Shown here one piece after another: positions 19,393 to 29,160 of a stretch of 64,000 nt of DNA; the first letter of the stretch is position 1; every line of letters begins with the position of its first letter. This DNA is from Pedobacter sp. ok626. GTDB lineage: Bacteria; Bacteroidota; Bacteroidia; Sphingobacteriales; Sphingobacteriaceae. The stretch lies in NCBI RefSeq assembly GCF_900100435.1, contig NZ_FNEX01000022.1, forward strand, positions 62,001 to 126,000, written 5' to 3'. The notes under the pieces are model-generated. The model did not search any database and had not been told where the DNA came from. It saw only the letters and a list, made by a program, of their open reading frames with translations. The translations under genes and the position numbers were made by a program.

Positions 19393-20331
19393 TTAGTTAA
19401 ACGTAAAACCCATTTCAACCAGCTTTGTCTTAATCCTGTTATACTTAAGCATAACTGGTACATAGCTTCCATAAGTGGCCGTAAACTGTGCCGTGGTATT
19501 GGCAAAAACTGCTTCAAGATACATGTTAATATCCTGAGCAATAGTTGGTGTTCTGGGAAAACCGTAATCTTCACCGGAGTACTTACCCAAAAATCCAATT
19601 TGTTCCGGTTTGTTAAACCCGCTATTAGCAAAGTAAACTTTAGATAACTCTAATTGCGACTTTGTCGAACTGTAAACATCCGCAGTAGTATAAAAAGCTC
19701 GGGAGATATTCAAAAAATTAGTGCTCAGCCAAGTCGCATTAGCATCTGAATTAATAAAGGTACTCACCATAGAACGAAGCACTGCTGCTCTTAAGATATT
19801 TTTGCTTGTTGCATTCAATGTACTGAATTTGTTCCCTTTGCTTATACCAATAGTGTTCAAGCCTCTGACAGCAAACGTGCCGGAAGACAGGCTATTTAGG
19901 GAGTCTAGTAGTAAAATACTGGGCACATAAATACCTTTCGGTAATTTCGAGATAACCTCGTCCCGTATAAATAAGATGAGTGGCATTAATGAGGTTTTAG
20001 CGGCCGGAATCTTATAATAATCTGGAAGCGGAGCGACTGTTCCTGCCGAAGTAGTTCCCGTAAGTGCATAATTTACAGCCAGCGTCTCGTAATACATAAA
20101 ACTTTTCCCTGAAGCATCAAACCGTTGCTCTCTGATTACTGTATCGTTGTAAAAGATTGGTACACCATATTTTATATAAATATTGTAAATTTCATGATCC
20201 ACCGGATCAGATGGATTGTCCTGAACGGATAGAAAATTTTTATCGAGCAAGGAAGGTTCCAACGTAGTCTCTTTCTTACAGGAAGTAAATAAAACAGCTA
20301 GCACCAAGGATAATATGATATATAGTTTCAT
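19393..20331 (-). CDS. SusCD-associated lipoprotein, paralogue of the 3432-4358 protein
   Basis: This 312-aa protein has a lipobox (LAVLFTSC, then KKET). It shares with the locus A copy the stretch DNPSDPVDHEIYNIYIKYG followed by VPIFYNDTV, an internal RAAVLRSMVSTFIN helix, and a C-terminal segment with DINMYLEAVF then MLKYNRIKTKLVEMGF. The pattern fits the SusCD-linked Peptidase_Mx1-like lipoproteins, but the helix where HExxH should be reads LRSMVSTFI, with no zinc ligands. It is probably a surface-exposed accessory to SusCD. The family assignment is my inference. Confidence 0.75.
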   Translation of the reverse strand: MKLYIILSLVLAVLFTSCKKETTLEPSLLDKNFLSVQDNPSDPVDHEIYNIYIKYGVPIFYNDTVIREQRFDASGKSFMYYETLAVNYALTGTTSAGTVAPLPDYYKIPAAKTSLMPLILFIRDEVISKLPKGIYVPSILLLDSLNSLSSGTFAVRGLNTIGISKGNKFSTLNATSKNILRAAVLRSMVSTFINSDANATWLSTNFLNISRAFYTTADVYSSTKSQLELSKVYFANSGFNKPEQIGFLGKYSGEDYGFPRTPTIAQDINMYLEAVFANTTAQFTATYGSYVPVMLKYNRIKTKLVEMGFTFN

Positions 20332-20356
20332 AAAAAATCTTTTTAAATATTTAACG

Positions 20357-21919
20357 TTATTTAATAGTTCTTACTGGCCGCGTCAAATTCTTCAAGCTAC
20401 CCTGATTAAATTCTATTGCATAATCTGGAATAGGCAACACATAAGCGGCCTTATCTTCGGCGTAAGATTTCAATTCAAACGAACCTTCAGTATAAGTATT
20501 AAATGTAGTTTGACTGTAAGTATATTTATTATGTAATATGGTAACATTAAAGGGAAATAAACTATTAACTGCATATCTGCGTAAATCAAACCAACGCTGT
20601 CCTTCATAACAAAGCTCTCGTCTACGCTCATCCCGAACGAAGGTCACCAGATCAGCGCCGGTAGCGGTCACCGCTGTTAAATTAGCAGGAGCAAATCTTG
20701 CTGTCCTCAAAACCTGTACAGTGGCCTGCGCCTCGCCAGAACGGCCCAATACAGCTTGAGCCTCTGCTTTATTTAAATAAACTTCCGGTAAGCGAATCAA
20801 GAAATTATCAGAAACGGAGTTGGTCTGATTAGCTGGCGTGGCTAGTTTCTGGCATAATGGCTGACCGTAAATCTGCGAATTTTTAAAGAATACTGTCCTT
20901 CTTAAATCACCGGCACTATACTTAGAAATCAGATCAGAAGAAGTTTTGTACGCTGAAACCAAACCTGGAAAAAAACGCCCTGTAAAATCGCTTACATAGA
21001 TTTGATTCATGCTATAGCCACCTTGCGTAAAGATAGTTTCAGGAGAACTTCTGAAAGTAAAGCTTGCGCCTGTAAATCCATTTAAATTCAACAAACTGTA
21101 CCCTCCCTGGTTTAGTACAGCATCTGCTGCCTGTATACACAACTCATATTGCTCAGTATACAAATATAGCCTGCTTAGAAATGAATTCACAGCAGAGAGG
21201 TTTGGGCGTAATGGATTTGGAATAACGACATTTTGTAGACAAACCTTAGCCCTCTGGAGATCTTTAAATATCTGATCGTAAATAACCTGTACAGATTCCC
21301 GAGTAAAGAATTTATCCTCCACTTTGGAGTTTAATTTCATTGGCACCCCTTCATCCGAAACTGCAGTCGCTTTATTAAATGGTACAGCATAAAGATTCAC
21401 GAGCAAATAATAGTACCCCGCTCTTAGAAATCGAGCTTCCCCTTCAATCTTATCCAGTGCGGCATTATCCTCTTTACCCCTCAATTCATCTGCAAGTTCA
21501 ATAACAGCATTGATACGCGAGATGCTTTTGTAAAATCTCTTCCAACTATTATCCTGAACAGACACATTCAGTGCATTAATAAAAGGTCTGGGCTGCCAGC
21601 GATGAAAACCACTCAGCGTATTTCTAGGTGCATTACTTTCCGGCCCTATATTCCCGCCCACAAACTCTTCCGAGTCATCGTCCATCACATGGATAAAAGG
21701 ATAATTAGGCTCAGATGTTTCACTTCCCAACTGAAAAGTTGCCGGACTCGAAACTACATCAGTAGGATTGCCATTATACATATAGCATTCGCCAATCAAC
21801 ACCTCATCCAAATCCTTTGCCGTACTGGCATATACTTGATTCTGCGAATACTCCTCCAGAAACTTTTTACAAGAGCTGAACGTAACTACAATCAGCATCA
21901 ATATTAATATCTTTTTCAT
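20357..21919 (-). CDS. SusD/RagB-like nutrient-binding lipoprotein
   Basis: This 520-aa protein has a lipoprotein signal (LMLIVVTFSSC, then KKFLEEY). SusD hallmarks are an N-terminal RFLRAGYYYLLVNLYAVPFN segment, NFLIRLPEVYLNKAEAQAVL, and the C-terminal FVRDERRRELCYEGQRWFD followed by LRRYAVN. It forms the binding lid for the SusC at 21931-25626, whose stop lies 11 nt upstream. It is the counterpart of the SusD at 4390-5877 and is clearly related along its whole length. Confidence 0.95.
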   Translation of the reverse strand: MKKILILMLIVVTFSSCKKFLEEYSQNQVYASTAKDLDEVLIGECYMYNGNPTDVVSSPATFQLGSETSEPNYPFIHVMDDDSEEFVGGNIGPESNAPRNTLSGFHRWQPRPFINALNVSVQDNSWKRFYKSISRINAVIELADELRGKEDNAALDKIEGEARFLRAGYYYLLVNLYAVPFNKATAVSDEGVPMKLNSKVEDKFFTRESVQVIYDQIFKDLQRAKVCLQNVVIPNPLRPNLSAVNSFLSRLYLYTEQYELCIQAADAVLNQGGYSLLNLNGFTGASFTFRSSPETIFTQGGYSMNQIYVSDFTGRFFPGLVSAYKTSSDLISKYSAGDLRRTVFFKNSQIYGQPLCQKLATPANQTNSVSDNFLIRLPEVYLNKAEAQAVLGRSGEAQATVQVLRTARFAPANLTAVTATGADLVTFVRDERRRELCYEGQRWFDLRRYAVNSLFPFNVTILHNKYTYSQTTFNTYTEGSFELKSYAEDKAAYVLPIPDYAIEFNQGSLKNLTRPVRTIK

Positions 21920-21930
21920 AACCGGTATTG

Positions 21931-24900
21931 TTAAAAAGTTACGTTTAAATTAAATGAATACGTTGGGCGTATGGACAAATTGATTTGTGGCGTTTGACCT
22001 GATTGTGCGGGATCCTGACCTTTTAAGTCTTTATGCGCAAGCGTGAACAAGTTCGTTCCAGACAAGCCAATATACGCTGATTTCAGACCCAGCGACTTGC
22101 ATAGGTTATTTTCAAGATTATACCTGAATGAGGCCGACTGCAATTTCAAATAGTCACCACTCACAACCCTCAAATCAGAGTTATCATACATTTCATAAAC
22201 ATCTGTTGCCCAACTGTAAGGTAAACCATTCCACCATGGTGCTACGTTAACTGGATTTACTTTCAGCCCAGGAATATTGGTAAAATTCTCATCACCTGGC
22301 TTTCTCCAGCGATCAACAAATTCTTGGCGAAGGTTTTGTTGTGGATAAGGCGTAATAGTAGATCCTGAATTTGAGGTTCCATAAGAGGAAGCGATTTTGA
22401 GCAGACGTACTTTATTACCCAAACTATAAGCGAAATTTGTTGAAAGACTGAAATTTCTATATCCAAAAGAATTAGATATCCCGCCCTGCAATATTGGAAT
22501 TCTGGTCCCTGACTCGTCGAGTACCTGAAAATATACCTCAGCAGGCGTCTGACCATCATAAGTCGTTTTCAAGCTTGCATCCGTGTTATAGAAAGTTGGA
22601 GAACCATCCGCATTACTTAGTCCCTTGTATTTGAAAGAATAAAAAGTATAAAGCGGTCTACCCGTAATCTGCACATTTCCGTTTAGCAAGTTAGATACAT
22701 TGACGGTATTCTGAACTAGATTTGTTTTATTGTTCACCGCAGCTGTGATTAATTTATTGATGACCTGCCCGAGTTGTGGGTCTATTCTCCAGCTAAATCC
22801 TCGTTTACCATCCTTCCCTACCGAGGTGTTTATCGGCATAAAATTTAAAGATACTTCGAAGCCTTGATTGGTTAAATCACCCTGATTTACCACATACTGG
22901 TTTACTCCATTGATTTCTGATACCGCTTTGGTTAGGAAAGCATCTGTTGTCTTCTTATAGAAATAAGATAATGTACCATTAAGCTTCCCGTTAAATAGAC
23001 TAAAATCGACGCCAAAATTCGTTGAGCTAGTTTTTTCTCGACTCAAATCCGGGTTTGGCAAGTTTGTTACTGTAGAAGTCAAAGAATTATAAATGACATT
23101 ATTTGCACTTCTCTGCAATACCAATTGCGAAGTCTGATTATCAATCATATTTCCCTGAAAGCCATATGAAGCACGTAAGGCAAGATCATTTACCCAGTTG
23201 GTTTCATTTAACAAATCTTTTTTAATATTCCATCTACCCGCTATGGCATAAATCGGTTGAAATTTACTATTTGCCTGTTGACCAAATTGATTAGAAGCGT
23301 CAGATCGAATACTACCGCTGATTAAGTAACGTTCGTCATAACTATAAGTCGAGGTAGCATACACCGAAAGAATATTAGTCAGTTGTTCATTGACAATACC
23401 CATAAATTGAGGGTTATTGTTGACTAAGTTATAATAGGCCCCAAAGGTAGTTGGTATAGAGTAGAAAGTTTTTCCACGGTCCTGGGCATATCCCCTTCTG
23501 GTAATTGCAAAGCCATCGTATTTCGTTGAGGACAATTCTCCCCCTAGACTGGCCTGAATACTGTGTTTTCCCGCCGATCCAAAAGATTTATTATAATCAG
23601 ACTGTAGTCTTGCCGTATAAGAATTCTTCACCGTATTGGCTTCCCTTAATTCACCTCCCAATGGAGCCAGATTAGCACTTAAACCATCATTGATTAGCTT
23701 TTTTATGTAAAAAGTCTTTTCTGTAAATGAGGTTTCTTCATTTGTACTCGCTGTAGAATACGAGATCGTCGCGGAAATACCTAAATCCTTGTAAATCTGA
23801 TAACCCAACTTAGAAGTTAACATCGCTGTTGAGAACCGAGTCAGCTTTAACGCATTATCCATATCCTCCTGAACATTGTAAAGATAAGACATGCTATAGT
23901 CGTTGTTACGTTGATAAAAGTAAGGACTACCATCAGGATTGAAGGCGGGTATTGCTCTACTTGTGTTATACGCATAGTTTAACGCACCAACTTCCGTGGG
24001 AATATACTTTGATGTTCCTGTATTTGCATTTAAACCAAATTGAAGCGTAAACTTCTTCAAATTGGCATTAATACCAACGTTGGTGGAATATCCCTTTAAT
24101 CCTTCACCCTTAATGGTTCCCTGCTCATTATTATAGCCTAAAGAGCCATAATATTTTACAGCCGGGTCACCCCCCGAAATGCTCAAAGTATGTTTGGTAG
24201 ATAACGCATCTCTCGTAATTACATTAAACCAATCGGTATTGGTTGTTTCATAAAGCGATACCAATCGTTGAAATTCCGCATAATCAATTTTTCCTGCGTA
24301 ATAATCCTGAACAGCAGCTTCATAGCCTGTAGGAATAGTGAGATTCTGGTAAACCATTTTACGCTCGATCATTTCCCTGGAAACATCTACCCGATCCTTA
24401 GAATTCATAACATATACCGATTTATCCGAATAGCGAGGTCGCTGGGTAAAGGTGCCGGCAGCAGAATAAGAAAAAACTGGTGGACCTTGTTTACCGCGTT
24501 TGGTGGTAATTACAATGACACCATTTGCCGCGCGTGCCCCATAAATAGCTGTAGCTGAAGCGTCCTTAAGAATATCTATCTGATCAATATCGTCAGGATT
24601 TAATCCAGAAATGGAATTACTCAATAAATTGACAAAATCCAGGTTGTTAATTTGTGCAGGATCGACGTTAACCGGATCAGTTAATACAATACCGTCCAAC
24701 ACCCATAACGGCTCCTGATTCCCTAAGATTGTTGAAGTCCCTCTGATTCGAAGCCTTGGCGCAGCACCAACTTGACCAGAGTTTTGCATAAAGGTCAAAC
24801 CTGATACACGACCTTCCAATAACTGATCCAAACGGTTAATTCCCGGAGTTAATATATCTCCAATTTTAAGACTTTGAACCTCACCAGGCAAATCTTTTCT

Positions 24901-25626
24901 TTTGATACTCTGGTACCCCGTAGAAATCACCACTTCATCGAGTGCACTGGCTTTTTCCTTCATCACTACTTCAAGAATAGTTAGGCCCTTTAGTTCAATT
25001 TCCAAAGTCTCAAATCCTATATAAGTAAACACGAGAGTAGATTGCGCATCTTCCAATCGGATCACAAACCGACCATTTTTATCTGTGGCAGTCTGTAAAG
25101 CGGGGTTACTTTTAGAACGAATAGAAACGCCGGGAATTGGCTTTTTGTCTTTGTCTAGTACGGCACCAGTGATCAGAACAGAATTAACATTACGCTCCTT
25201 TAATTTGCGCTCGTCCACATTCACCACAATCGTATTGTGTACAATGGAATAGCTAATTCCTTGCTTGCCTAATGCAAGGTCAAGTACTTCTTTTAAAGAC
25301 GCGTTTGCTACCTTTAAATTAACTGGTGATGTATTTCTCAGCAAGGCCTGATCCACAATAAAACTATAACCAGTTTGTTTTTTGATTACATCAAATAAGC
25401 TATTCAATGAAATATTATTCCCCTTATAGGTAATCGTCTGCGAGTAGGACTTTGCAGTTGAATTCAATATAAAAAAAAGCAACAAAACAGTCGTGATTTT
25501 CATGATCCGCAAGATTTTTTTAGCAATTTGATTGTTCCGGAGCATTTTGCCTCCAGACTTTGGCTCATGCTGACAACAGCCGTCCATAGGGCAACAATGC
25601 CCTTTGATAATAAAAGTAAGTTCCAT
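21931..25626 (-). CDS. SusC/RagA-type TonB-linked outer-membrane transporter with STN domain
   Basis: This 1231-aa protein has its signal core at MKITTVLLLFFILNSTAKSY. An N-terminal extension contains HCCPMDGCCQH, and in-frame ATGs at about residues 28 and 42 could be the true start. The STN domain (about 62-125) is followed by a carboxypeptidase-regulatory-like domain (GAVLDKDKKPIPGVSIRSK) and a plug with RLDQLLEGRVSGLTFMQNSG and DILKDASATAIYGARAANGV. The end of the barrel is FNLNVTF. It imports the SusD-bound substrate through the outer membrane and probably signals to FecR (25820-26968). It closely resembles the SusC at 5888-9538, most strongly in the plug. Confidence 0.95.
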   Translation of the reverse strand: MELTFIIKGHCCPMDGCCQHEPKSGGKMLRNNQIAKKILRIMKITTVLLLFFILNSTAKSYSQTITYKGNNISLNSLFDVIKKQTGYSFIVDQALLRNTSPVNLKVANASLKEVLDLALGKQGISYSIVHNTIVVNVDERKLKERNVNSVLITGAVLDKDKKPIPGVSIRSKSNPALQTATDKNGRFVIRLEDAQSTLVFTYIGFETLEIELKGLTILEVVMKEKASALDEVVISTGYQSIKRKDLPGEVQSLKIGDILTPGINRLDQLLEGRVSGLTFMQNSGQVGAAPRLRIRGTSTILGNQEPLWVLDGIVLTDPVNVDPAQINNLDFVNLLSNSISGLNPDDIDQIDILKDASATAIYGARAANGVIVITTKRGKQGPPVFSYSAAGTFTQRPRYSDKSVYVMNSKDRVDVSREMIERKMVYQNLTIPTGYEAAVQDYYAGKIDYAEFQRLVSLYETTNTDWFNVITRDALSTKHTLSISGGDPAVKYYGSLGYNNEQGTIKGEGLKGYSTNVGINANLKKFTLQFGLNANTGTSKYIPTEVGALNYAYNTSRAIPAFNPDGSPYFYQRNNDYSMSYLYNVQEDMDNALKLTRFSTAMLTSKLGYQIYKDLGISATISYSTASTNEETSFTEKTFYIKKLINDGLSANLAPLGGELREANTVKNSYTARLQSDYNKSFGSAGKHSIQASLGGELSSTKYDGFAITRRGYAQDRGKTFYSIPTTFGAYYNLVNNNPQFMGIVNEQLTNILSVYATSTYSYDERYLISGSIRSDASNQFGQQANSKFQPIYAIAGRWNIKKDLLNETNWVNDLALRASYGFQGNMIDNQTSQLVLQRSANNVIYNSLTSTVTNLPNPDLSREKTSSTNFGVDFSLFNGKLNGTLSYFYKKTTDAFLTKAVSEINGVNQYVVNQGDLTNQGFEVSLNFMPINTSVGKDGKRGFSWRIDPQLGQVINKLITAAVNNKTNLVQNTVNVSNLLNGNVQITGRPLYTFYSFKYKGLSNADGSPTFYNTDASLKTTYDGQTPAEVYFQVLDESGTRIPILQGGISNSFGYRNFSLSTNFAYSLGNKVRLLKIASSYGTSNSGSTITPYPQQNLRQEFVDRWRKPGDENFTNIPGLKVNPVNVAPWWNGLPYSWATDVYEMYDNSDLRVVSGDYLKLQSASFRYNLENNLCKSLGLKSAYIGLSGTNLFTLAHKDLKGQDPAQSGQTPQINLSIRPTYSFNLNVTF

Positions 25627-25701
25627 ACTTTTGGTAAGTCTTTGGTTTAAGTTAAATGAAGGTTTAGTAGTCTGATTTTAAGCGTAAATCAAAAATAGTT
25701 C

Positions 25702-25727
25702 CCGGGGGTAGGTCGAATTACTCCCGG
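25702..25727. terminator. Hairpin between fecR and susC (locus B)
   Basis: The arms CCGGGGGTA (25702-25710) and TACTCCCGG (25719-25727) pair with one G-T wobble around an 8-nt loop. On the plus strand TTTTTT follows directly; on the minus strand TATTTTTG appears about 6 nt after the stem. Its position mirrors the hairpin at 9611-9644 in locus A. It probably separates the sigma-FecR transcript from susC. Confidence 0.5.
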
Positions 25728-25819
25728 TTTTTTAATCTGCCGCTAATTCCCGAAACCTGGTTCCGGAGGAATGTTTGGTTTTCTCATTTAGTTTTCTGTA
25801 AAGGTTTAATCATATCTAT

Positions 25820-26968
25820 TTATTTGTTAGCATTTTGTTTATTGTTTTCTCTTGGTCCATTTACAACGATGATCTTTCTACCTTCAATTTCAAAGTGAAC
25901 TTGTTTTGTCTCCTCTAAAACCTCCAATAGTTCGTTGGCATTACTTTTCTTGGGTATAACGCCATAAAACTGATGATCACTAACTGCTCCTTTATAAATT
26001 ACATCTACATCATACCACCTCGAAATTTGTCTTAGAATAGCAGTGATGTCTGCTCCTTCAAATCGGAACTCCCAGTTCTTCCAGGCCAAAACCTCTTCTA
26101 AACTAGGCCTGTTGATCTGTATTTTACTGTCTTTTGCATCCATTACTGCTTGCTGACCAGGTACGAGCATACTCATAACACTTTCATTACCGACCCTCAC
26201 TGATCCATGAACCAATGTAGTTTTTACATATTGCTCATCAGGGTAAGCCATCACATTAAAACCCGTCCCATAAACCCTGATGTTTACACCTTTAGCTTCT
26301 ACATAAAAGGGTTGCTCCGGATTTTTAACTATCTCAAAATATCCTTCACCGCTAAGTTTTACAGTTCTATTATCGTTTTTAAAAGCTGTCGGAAAGGTTA
26401 AAGTAGAGGAGGAATTTAACATGACTGTAGAGCCATCCGGCAAAACGACCTTATACATCCCCCCTTTAGGCGTACTCAGACTATTCATTTCTGCTACGAC
26501 AGCCTCACCACTATAGACCAATCCAGCATTTAATTTTGCATTAATTACCATGTTGCCACTCTGTGCAACCACTCCAGCAGTGTTGCTGTCCAACACAATT
26601 GTTTTACCATTACCCAGCGTTAGAACTGCCTTATTTCCTGCTTGAGAAATGTTTTTTTTTGCTCCAGCATCTGTATTGGTATTTATAAAGTATATACCGA
26701 TTCCGCACACCAATAGCAAACTAGCAGCAATGGCTATTACTTTTTTGTAATTAAATAGCATCCTTCGTACCTGTGGTTCTACAGCTATTTTCGCCAGAAG
26801 CTCCTGTTCCATCCTATTCATTCTTAGCTCTTGTTGGCTGGCATCCATATGAAAAGCACCAGTCTCATTCAGACGGGCATACCACTGCTCAACAATCAAC
26901 TTTTCCTCATCGGTTGCTTGACGGTTATTGTACTTTTTGATTAGATCCCTAATATATGATGAAGTCAT
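25820..26968 (-). CDS. FecR-family anti-sigma factor
   Basis: This 382-aa protein has an N-terminal cytoplasmic helical domain (KKYNNRQATDEEKLIVEQWY). A membrane helix follows (VIAIAASLLLVCGIGIYFI). The periplasmic FecR domain contains STPKGGMYKVVLPDGSTVML and LSGEGYFEIVKNPEQPFYV, and the C-terminal DUF4974-type region contains ITAILRQISRWYDVDVIY. It controls the sigma factor at 27061-27636 in response to contact with the STN domain of the SusC downstream. The gap to the sigma gene is 92 nt. Confidence 0.95.
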   Translation of the reverse strand: MTSSYIRDLIKKYNNRQATDEEKLIVEQWYARLNETGAFHMDASQQELRMNRMEQELLAKIAVEPQVRRMLFNYKKVIAIAASLLLVCGIGIYFINTNTDAGAKKNISQAGNKAVLTLGNGKTIVLDSNTAGVVAQSGNMVINAKLNAGLVYSGEAVVAEMNSLSTPKGGMYKVVLPDGSTVMLNSSSTLTFPTAFKNDNRTVKLSGEGYFEIVKNPEQPFYVEAKGVNIRVYGTGFNVMAYPDEQYVKTTLVHGSVRVGNESVMSMLVPGQQAVMDAKDSKIQINRPSLEEVLAWKNWEFRFEGADITAILRQISRWYDVDVIYKGAVSDHQFYGVIPKKSNANELLEVLEETKQVHFEIEGRKIIVVNGPRENNKQNANK

Positions 26969-27060
26969 TTTTTCTCTTTTACACCCCTATGTCAACTGAA
27001 ACCGATCAAAGGGGTAAAAAAAATAAAAATATTTTATTATCAACACAATGAATTAACAAA

Positions 27061-27636
27061 TCACTTCAACAGAAATAATAAAACACTAATTCCGATGGCA
27101 TTTTTTAATAGCTGTAAAGCGTGTTGTATGTGTTTTTTAACAGTTTCTTTAGAAATTCCCAGTTGATCTGCAATTTCCTGATGAGTAAGATACTTATCTC
27201 TGCTGAGTTTATAAACTACTTTCATTTTATCTGGCATTTGCTCAACTACTGTAGCAATAGCCTGCTCCAGTTCCTTCAATTGCAGTAGTTGTTGTGCATT
27301 ACAATCCCCATTTTGTTCAATAGTAGACAAAAGCACCTGGATGTAGTCACGTTCGAATATATCCCTTTCAATTAAGTTCATTGATTTGTATCGAACACTG
27401 GTATGTAAATAAGCCAGTACCGACCCAGTAATACTAATCTCACTTCGTTTAGTCCACAAAGCCAAAAAAATCTCCTGAAGGACATCTTCAGCACGATCTT
27501 CTGACCGTAATACCCTGCAAGCAGTCCCGAAGAGTTCAGTCCAGTGCCTTCGGTATAAAATGGAAAAAGCAGACTCCTCCCCAACTGAAATTAATTCAAT
27601 CAGTTCCTTATCTGTCAAGTTAGCATTTATTGGCAT
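27061..27636 (-). CDS. ECF RNA polymerase sigma factor (FecI-like)
   Basis: This 191-aa protein has sigma region 2 (AFSILYRRHWTELFGTACRVL; RAEDVLQEIFLALWTKR) and region 4 (MPDKMKVVYKLSRDKYLTHQEIADQLGISKETVKKHIQHAL). It heads locus B with its FecR partner next. It is the last gene of the chromosomal-looking region before the conjugative element begins at about 28.1 kb. Confidence 0.96.
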   Translation of the reverse strand: MPINANLTDKELIELISVGEESAFSILYRRHWTELFGTACRVLRSEDRAEDVLQEIFLALWTKRSEISITGSVLAYLHTSVRYKSMNLIERDIFERDYIQVLLSTIEQNGDCNAQQLLQLKELEQAIATVVEQMPDKMKVVYKLSRDKYLTHQEIADQLGISKETVKKHIQHALQLLKNAIGISVLLFLLK

Positions 27637-28140
27637 CCCGTTTTATCCTTAGTTTGATTTCCACACTCCCAAATGAGGATTTTACTACAAAAAATCTGTT
27701 ATATCGTATTCGCGTCTAAATGTAGAAAAAAATACGTTGAGATTGTTACTACGACTATTTGGAATGAACGCTCAACCACTCTTTTGAACGTATAGCATAA
27801 ACTATGAACTTCAATGTTCTAAGATACTACAGACTGATCTAATTAAGACATCCATAAATCACTCCTAACAAACAGCAAACCTCAGTCCTCTACAACACAC
27901 TTATTACCATCAAATACTCTCGCCATTGAGAGTACCGGGGTCTACTGGAAAAATTTATATAAACTAAGATACTTAGCGAAAAAACTTAACTCGACCAGGA
28001 TTCAAAGCTAACAAATCTGGAAAAATCGCTTAATCAAATCTTAAAAAATACTTAATGCCCGTAGGGCCGCGCGTATTTTTGCGCAGACAGCCCTACAGGC
28101 CAACAACAGCATAACAGGAAGATTAAAGATAAATCCCTGT
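27637..28140. other. Gene-free 504-bp stretch between locus B and the mobile element
   Basis: I see no credible gene here. It must hold the promoter of the sigma gene at 27636 and, at its right end, the terminator at 28057-28100. This is the probable left boundary region of the conjugative element, but I could not identify a tRNA end, an integrase or a direct repeat that would define an attachment site. Confidence 0.6.
28057..28100 (-). terminator. Rho-independent-like terminator of the left accessory operon
   Basis: GTAGGGC (28061-28067) pairs with GCCCTAC (28090-28096). Outer GCC/GGC pairs and inner GCGC/GCGC pairs extend the stem. On the minus strand the stem lies about 40 nt after the stop of the gene at 28141-28734 and is followed, a few bases on, by TATTTTTTAAG. 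That fits an intrinsic terminator for the minus-strand genes. Confidence 0.65.
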
Positions 28141-28734
28141 TTAAGCTTCCTCGTTATTTGGGTTTAAATTGATGCCAATAACCTTATGATCCCTGTCATC
28201 TATCACCCGGCCGCAGGCTTCACACCTGTACAAATATTCCCATTCATCGCCCGGTTCGATAAGGTCACCATCTTCATCGCAGGAATAAAACCCATTGTAA
28301 CAGGGCATATTTCCGCACAAGCATACCCAAGCATCCCTGTCCTGCTCCTCATGAGTAATGTATTCACCAGACACAGGTTTTAAAATAGAGGGTAAAGCTC
28401 CATTCTTTCCTTCAACTGCTTTTAACAATTCCAAAAGATCAATTAATCCAAAAAAGTCAATTTCAAGATCAGAAATACAACTACGCAAGAATTTTTCCGA
28501 GGTATCAGCAAATGAAGTATCTATAATAATCTCTGTATTTTCATCCAGTCGGATGGCATCCATATACATACTTATTTCATCGGAAAAAGGGTTGAATTTC
28601 AGTTCTGTCATTGCTACCATTCTAGTGATTCGCTGTAACTCACAGGTTAGACTGTATATGACTTCTTCGGCAAAGTCCAAAAGCTCCGATTTCAGTACAT
28701 TGATTCCTTTTATTCTTTTCATAACCTGTTTCAT
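28141..28734 (-). CDS. Unrecognised protein with C-terminal zinc ribbon
   Basis: This 197-aa protein has a C-terminal cysteine cluster: CLCGNMPC, then YSCDEDGD, then YRCEACGRVID. The CxC/C and CxxC spacing suggests a zinc ribbon. The N-terminal 130 residues are acidic and helical with no recognised domain. The start overlaps the stop of the upstream gene (TAATG), so the two are translationally coupled. It is probably an accessory gene of the conjugative element, and the function is unknown. Confidence 0.7.
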   Translation of the reverse strand: MKQVMKRIKGINVLKSELLDFAEEVIYSLTCELQRITRMVAMTELKFNPFSDEISMYMDAIRLDENTEIIIDTSFADTSEKFLRSCISDLEIDFFGLIDLLELLKAVEGKNGALPSILKPVSGEYITHEEQDRDAWVCLCGNMPCYNGFYSCDEDGDLIEPGDEWEYLYRCEACGRVIDDRDHKVIGINLNPNNEEA

Positions 28735-29108
28735 TAAATTTCAATAAATAGCTTCACCGCCAGTGCGAACTTGGGAGAACAGTATTTTGTTTCTGCATAT
28801 CGTAATAAAGTATGAACTGTAAAAAGAGAAATACTTCCTTTGAATAACTGTTTTGTAAACAACTTCCGACAGTAAAAGAAACTCTCCCCATATTGCTTTA
28901 TGCGGTCAAAGGTTTTCATAGCCAGCAAAACACAGTAGTCTTGTTGAACAACACATTTCCCCGAAGTTTCGGCTGCTTCTTCTCTATCTTCTATTGTTTC
29001 AATGGCACATGCCTTTAAATAATCGGTGAATTCAACAATAGATGCGGGATATAATTTATAAAGGATTTTAATTTTTTGGTGTAATTTCATTTCATGTATA
29101 GGTTTCAT
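28734..29108 (-). CDS. Unrecognised mobile-element accessory protein (paralogue of the next gene)
   Basis: I chose the ATG at 29108 because it gives MKPIHEMKLHQKIKILYKLY, which aligns with MKPIIKLNTKEKAKLLHALF of the 123-aa protein at 29161-29532. The frame runs further upstream without similarity. The protein is about 124 aa, helical and soluble. Its C-terminal LLRYAETKYCSPKFALAVKL matches LTKYAETESYNQRFKLAVPM of the neighbour, which points to an old tandem duplication. Function unknown. Confidence 0.65.
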   Translation of the reverse strand: MKPIHEMKLHQKIKILYKLYPASIVEFTDYLKACAIETIEDREEAAETSGKCVVQQDYCVLLAMKTFDRIKQYGESFFYCRKLFTKQLFKGSISLFTVHTLLRYAETKYCSPKFALAVKLFIEI

Positions 29109-29160
29109 AATTTTAGAATTAATGGACAAAATTTGCCCTTGATTGACATTAAATAATAAC

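Noticed and set aside
19344..19631. Minus-strand 95-codon frame overlapping the 312-aa lipoprotein
   Set aside because: It lies out of frame inside a well-supported gene and has no signal or domain.
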